NCBI GenBank assembly: GCA_019312705.1
Contig: JAFDCW010000402.1
Span: 1 to 5,170, forward strand
DNA: 5,170 bases
Origin: Deltaproteobacteria bacterium
GTDB taxonomy: Bacteria; Myxococcota; Polyangia; Polyangiales; B10-G4
Direction: 5' to 3'
Of this stretch, positions 5,134 to 5,170 are shown piece by piece (the stretch's first letter is position 1; each line of letters begins with the position of its first letter). The translations under genes were made by a program, and so were the position numbers. Below the pieces are notes generated by a model. The model was not told where the DNA came from, did not search any database, and saw only the letters and a list, made by a program, of their open reading frames with translations.

Positions 5134-5170
5134 CATGCTCGGCCTCGCGGCTGGGGTTTCTGGTAGGGAC

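Larger units (their letters stand above)
4932..5170. mobile_element. Mosaic of insertion-sequence fragments interrupting fliP, running off the window
   Basis: From about 4932 the flagellar coding pattern stops. What follows in order is an IstA-like N-terminal fragment (to about 5022), a 7-bp inverted repeat (5024-5051), a tandem pair of 19-bp repeats (5057-5100) and perfect hairpins (5096-5133). The left edge could be TGTGAGAAC at 4932, since many IS21-family elements begin with TG, but no matching right inverted repeat or target duplication lies in the window. Multiple short direct repeats near the tips are a known feature of IS21-family ends and fit 5057-5100. The cut-off of the istA frame suggests either a second element inserted into the first or an internal deletion joining left and right ends. 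Family assignment is tentative; IS481-like ends are an alternative. Confidence 0.5.

Noticed and set aside
5135..5170. ATG at 5135 opening a frame to the window end (MLGLAAGVSGRD)
   Set aside because: It has only 12 codons, no ribosome binding site and no recognisable motif. It could be the start of a transposase gene but cannot be supported here.

Overview
The window reads as high-GC chromosomal DNA from a delta-type proteobacterium, most likely a member of the Myxococcota. This is inferred from gene content: a large HdrD/EtfD-like iron-sulphur membrane oxidoreductase, a TPR protein coupled to a Cys-rich lipoprotein with a Gly/Asp/Ala linker (a style frequent in myxobacterial genomes), and flagellar/type III export genes. 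No rRNA, tRNA or CRISPR array is visible.

Layout. Bases 1-288 hold the 3' end of an unrecognised plus-strand gene. After about 100 bp with two GC-rich hairpins, 390-2606 encodes a 738-residue membrane-anchored heterodisulfide-reductase-like protein with two [4Fe-4S] motifs and two Cys-rich (CCG-type) domains, probably passing electrons between a soluble carrier such as ETF and the quinone pool. It converges on a two-gene minus-strand operon. The upstream gene of that operon (4295-3531) encodes an exported TPR protein with two C-terminal membrane segments. The downstream gene (3531-2653) encodes a Cys-rich lipoprotein that starts at a GTG overlapping the TPR gene's stop codon (TAGTG).

Divergent from this operon, 4392-4841 encodes FliO, and a fliP/sctR start (4841) overlaps the fliO stop (TGATG). 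The fliP reading frame ends after 31 residues, inside the first conserved block of the family. From about 4932 onward the sequence is a mosaic of mobile-element pieces: an IS21 IstA-like N-terminal fragment of about 30 residues, cut off near 5022; a 7-bp inverted repeat; two copies of a 19-bp direct repeat with a 25-bp period; and two perfect 8-bp hairpins, with a third pairing that competes with one of them.

The main points of interest are the broken export-gate gene, the mosaic with unusually dense secondary structure at the right edge, and the translationally coupled TPR/Cys-rich lipoprotein pair of unknown function. The rest is ordinary chromosomal content. No complete, clearly new system can be demonstrated from the sequence alone.
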